Assembly: GCA_004553405.1 (NCBI GenBank)
Contig: SFLO01000075.1
Coordinates: 1 to 5,017, forward strand
Length of the DNA: 5,017 nt
Direction: 5' to 3'
Origin: Coriobacteriaceae bacterium
GTDB lineage: Bacteria; Actinomycetota; Coriobacteriia; Coriobacteriales; QAMH01
The notes beneath the pieces are model-generated. The model did no database searches. It had not been told where the DNA came from and worked only from the letters and a program-made list of their open reading frames with translations. Positions 4,031-5,017 of the stretch are shown one piece after another. A program made the position numbers and the translations under genes. Position 1 is the stretch's first letter, and every line of letters starts with the position of its first letter.

Positions 4031-5017
4031 TTAGCTGTTCTCGATCATCTTCATGAGGACGCTGGTGACGTACTCGAGCTTCTCTTCCTCGACGATGCCG
4101 GTGTAGTCGGTGGTCCAGTGCCAGCCCGTGGGGGCGACGCCGTCGAAGCCCATGATGGTCATGGCGCGCATGCCGGCCTCCAGCGCAGGCGTGGCGTCTG
4201 TGTCTCGCCAGTTGAGGCGCTCGGCGCTCATCTCGGTGCCGTCGAGCTCCTTGCTCGCCTTGCGGACCAGCGACTGCAGGCGCCTGTCGGAGCGGCGCGC
4301 CTTGCTCGTGCCCTCGTAGTCGACGAAGCAGATGTCGCCCGCGCCCACACCCTCGAGGTTGATGATGAGGGCACCGCGCAGCTCGCTCTTGTGGAGCTCG
4401 AGGAAGTTCTTCATGCCCTTGTTGCCGGCTCCAGACGCGCCCAGGGCAACGAACCAGACCTCCTTGTCGAGCAGGTCGCTCTCAGTCATGCAGACGACGG
4501 CTTCCTTGATCTGGGCGGCGCGGGCACGCGCGGCCTCGCGGCTGCTGGAGCGGTCCTGGTCGAAGTAGGCGCCGCCCTTCCAGCCGTTGTCGTCGTCGAC
4601 CCAGCCGTCGCTGAGGTCCTGGTCCTGGTCCTTCTTCTTGCGGCCGATCTTGCCGAAGACCCCGCCCACCTTGTCCATAAAGCCGTGCATGCGGCTCGCG
4701 GGGGCGTCGATCTGGGCGTCCATGTTGGGCGCGAAGCCGTTGAAGGCGTCGCCCGCATCGCCGAAGTCGGAGGCAGAGGCCTGGCCGAAGGGATCGCCCG
4801 CAGCAGTGGAAGAGCCGATGCTGGGGAAGGTGCCCGTCAGGCTGGGGAACGAGCTGGTGCTGCCGGGGGCGGCGGAGTAGTCGCCCACCGCGGGGAACTC
4901 GGTGGACAGCGCGGGGCTGACAGCCGGGAAGGCGGTGGAGACGCTGGGGCTGATGAGCGAGGCGTTGGCCGCCGGGTCGCCCTTGGGGGCGAAGGGGTCG
5001 AAGGCCGGCTGCTGGGG
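4031..5017 (-). CDS. M28 metallopeptidase-like protein with low-complexity linker, partial (N-terminus off the right edge)
   Basis: The frame is open from the right edge to the TAA at 4031-4033, giving the last 328 residues (numbered here from the edge). GTG at 4888 is only an internal valine codon: 43 residues in the same style precede it without a stop. Residues 1-108 are low-complexity (Pro, Ser, Ala, Gly, Asp) with four FP motifs. Residues 115-129 are glycine- and lysine-rich (KVGGVFGKIG, then RKKK), followed by an acidic stretch. From about 160 the sequence resembles the second half of an M28 zinc exopeptidase: VWFVALGASGAG (187-198), ALIINLEGVGAGD (216-228), DATPALEAGMRAMTIMG (274-290) and WHWTTDY (299-305), where H300 fits the last metal ligand. 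The usual Glu-Glu pair after the FVALGA strand is replaced by Ser-Gly. Earlier ligands, any signal peptide and membrane helices lie outside the window. Peptidase activity is therefore uncertain. Confidence 0.75.
   Translation of the reverse strand, partial: PQQPAFDPFAPKGDPAANASLISPSVSTAFPAVSPALSTEFPAVGDYSAAPGSTSSFPSLTGTFPSIGSSTAAGDPFGQASASDFGDAGDAFNGFAPNMDAQIDAPASRMHGFMDKVGGVFGKIGRKKKDQDQDLSDGWVDDDNGWKGGAYFDQDRSSSREAARARAAQIKEAVVCMTESDLLDKEVWFVALGASGAGNKGMKNFLELHKSELRGALIINLEGVGAGDICFVDYEGTSKARRSDRRLQSLVRKASKELDGTEMSAERLNWRDTDATPALEAGMRAMTIMGFDGVAPTGWHWTTDYTGIVEEEKLEYVTSVLMKMIENS

Noticed and set aside
4886..4888. GTG as the start of the M28-like protein
   Set aside because: The frame continues without a stop to the window edge with the same low-complexity FP-motif sequence, so the GTG is internal.

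Overview
The window is a high-GC stretch of bacterial chromosome with codons that mostly end in G or C. Codon use, the PF12897-type aminotransferase, the EcfA-type ATPase and the M28-like protein with a disordered linker together suggest a Coriobacteriia actinomycete (Collinsella/Olsenella/Atopobium relatives). That placement is inference from protein character, not from a search.

Layout from left to right. Positions 846 to 1 (minus) hold the N-terminal 282 codons of a seven-helix membrane sensor followed by a PAS-like domain; the gene runs off the left edge. Positions 847-1048 are a divergent promoter region with a 15-bp palindrome and a tandem 8-bp repeat. A tRNA-Ser(GCT) gene with encoded CCA (1049-1142) is followed by an intrinsic terminator and then a 77-residue cysteine-rich protein (1207-1440, plus). 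That gene converges on and overlaps by 11 bp an ECF-type transporter ATPase (2263-1430, minus). Positions 2264-2453 are a second divergent promoter region. A complete class I aminotransferase of the aspartate aminotransferase type (2454-3743, plus) ends at a strong hairpin, followed by a tRNA-Gly(CCC) gene with encoded CCA (3840-3914) and a second hairpin. Positions 5017-4031 (minus) hold the C-terminal 328 codons of an M28 metallopeptidase-like protein with a long low-complexity linker; its start lies beyond the right edge.

The genes look like independent transcription units rather than one system: no two same-strand protein genes are adjacent. Plausible roles are signal sensing (7TM-PAS), vitamin or metal uptake energisation (EcfA, with no partner in the window), amino-acid/nitrogen metabolism (aminotransferase), translation (two tRNAs) and an envelope or peptidase-related function (M28-like). 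I see no CRISPR, phage, IS, toxin-antitoxin or biosynthetic cluster signals. The features most worth checking are the M28-like protein, which appears to lack the usual catalytic Glu pair and carries an FP-motif linker, and the small Cys-rich protein with no clear promoter of its own behind tRNA-Ser.
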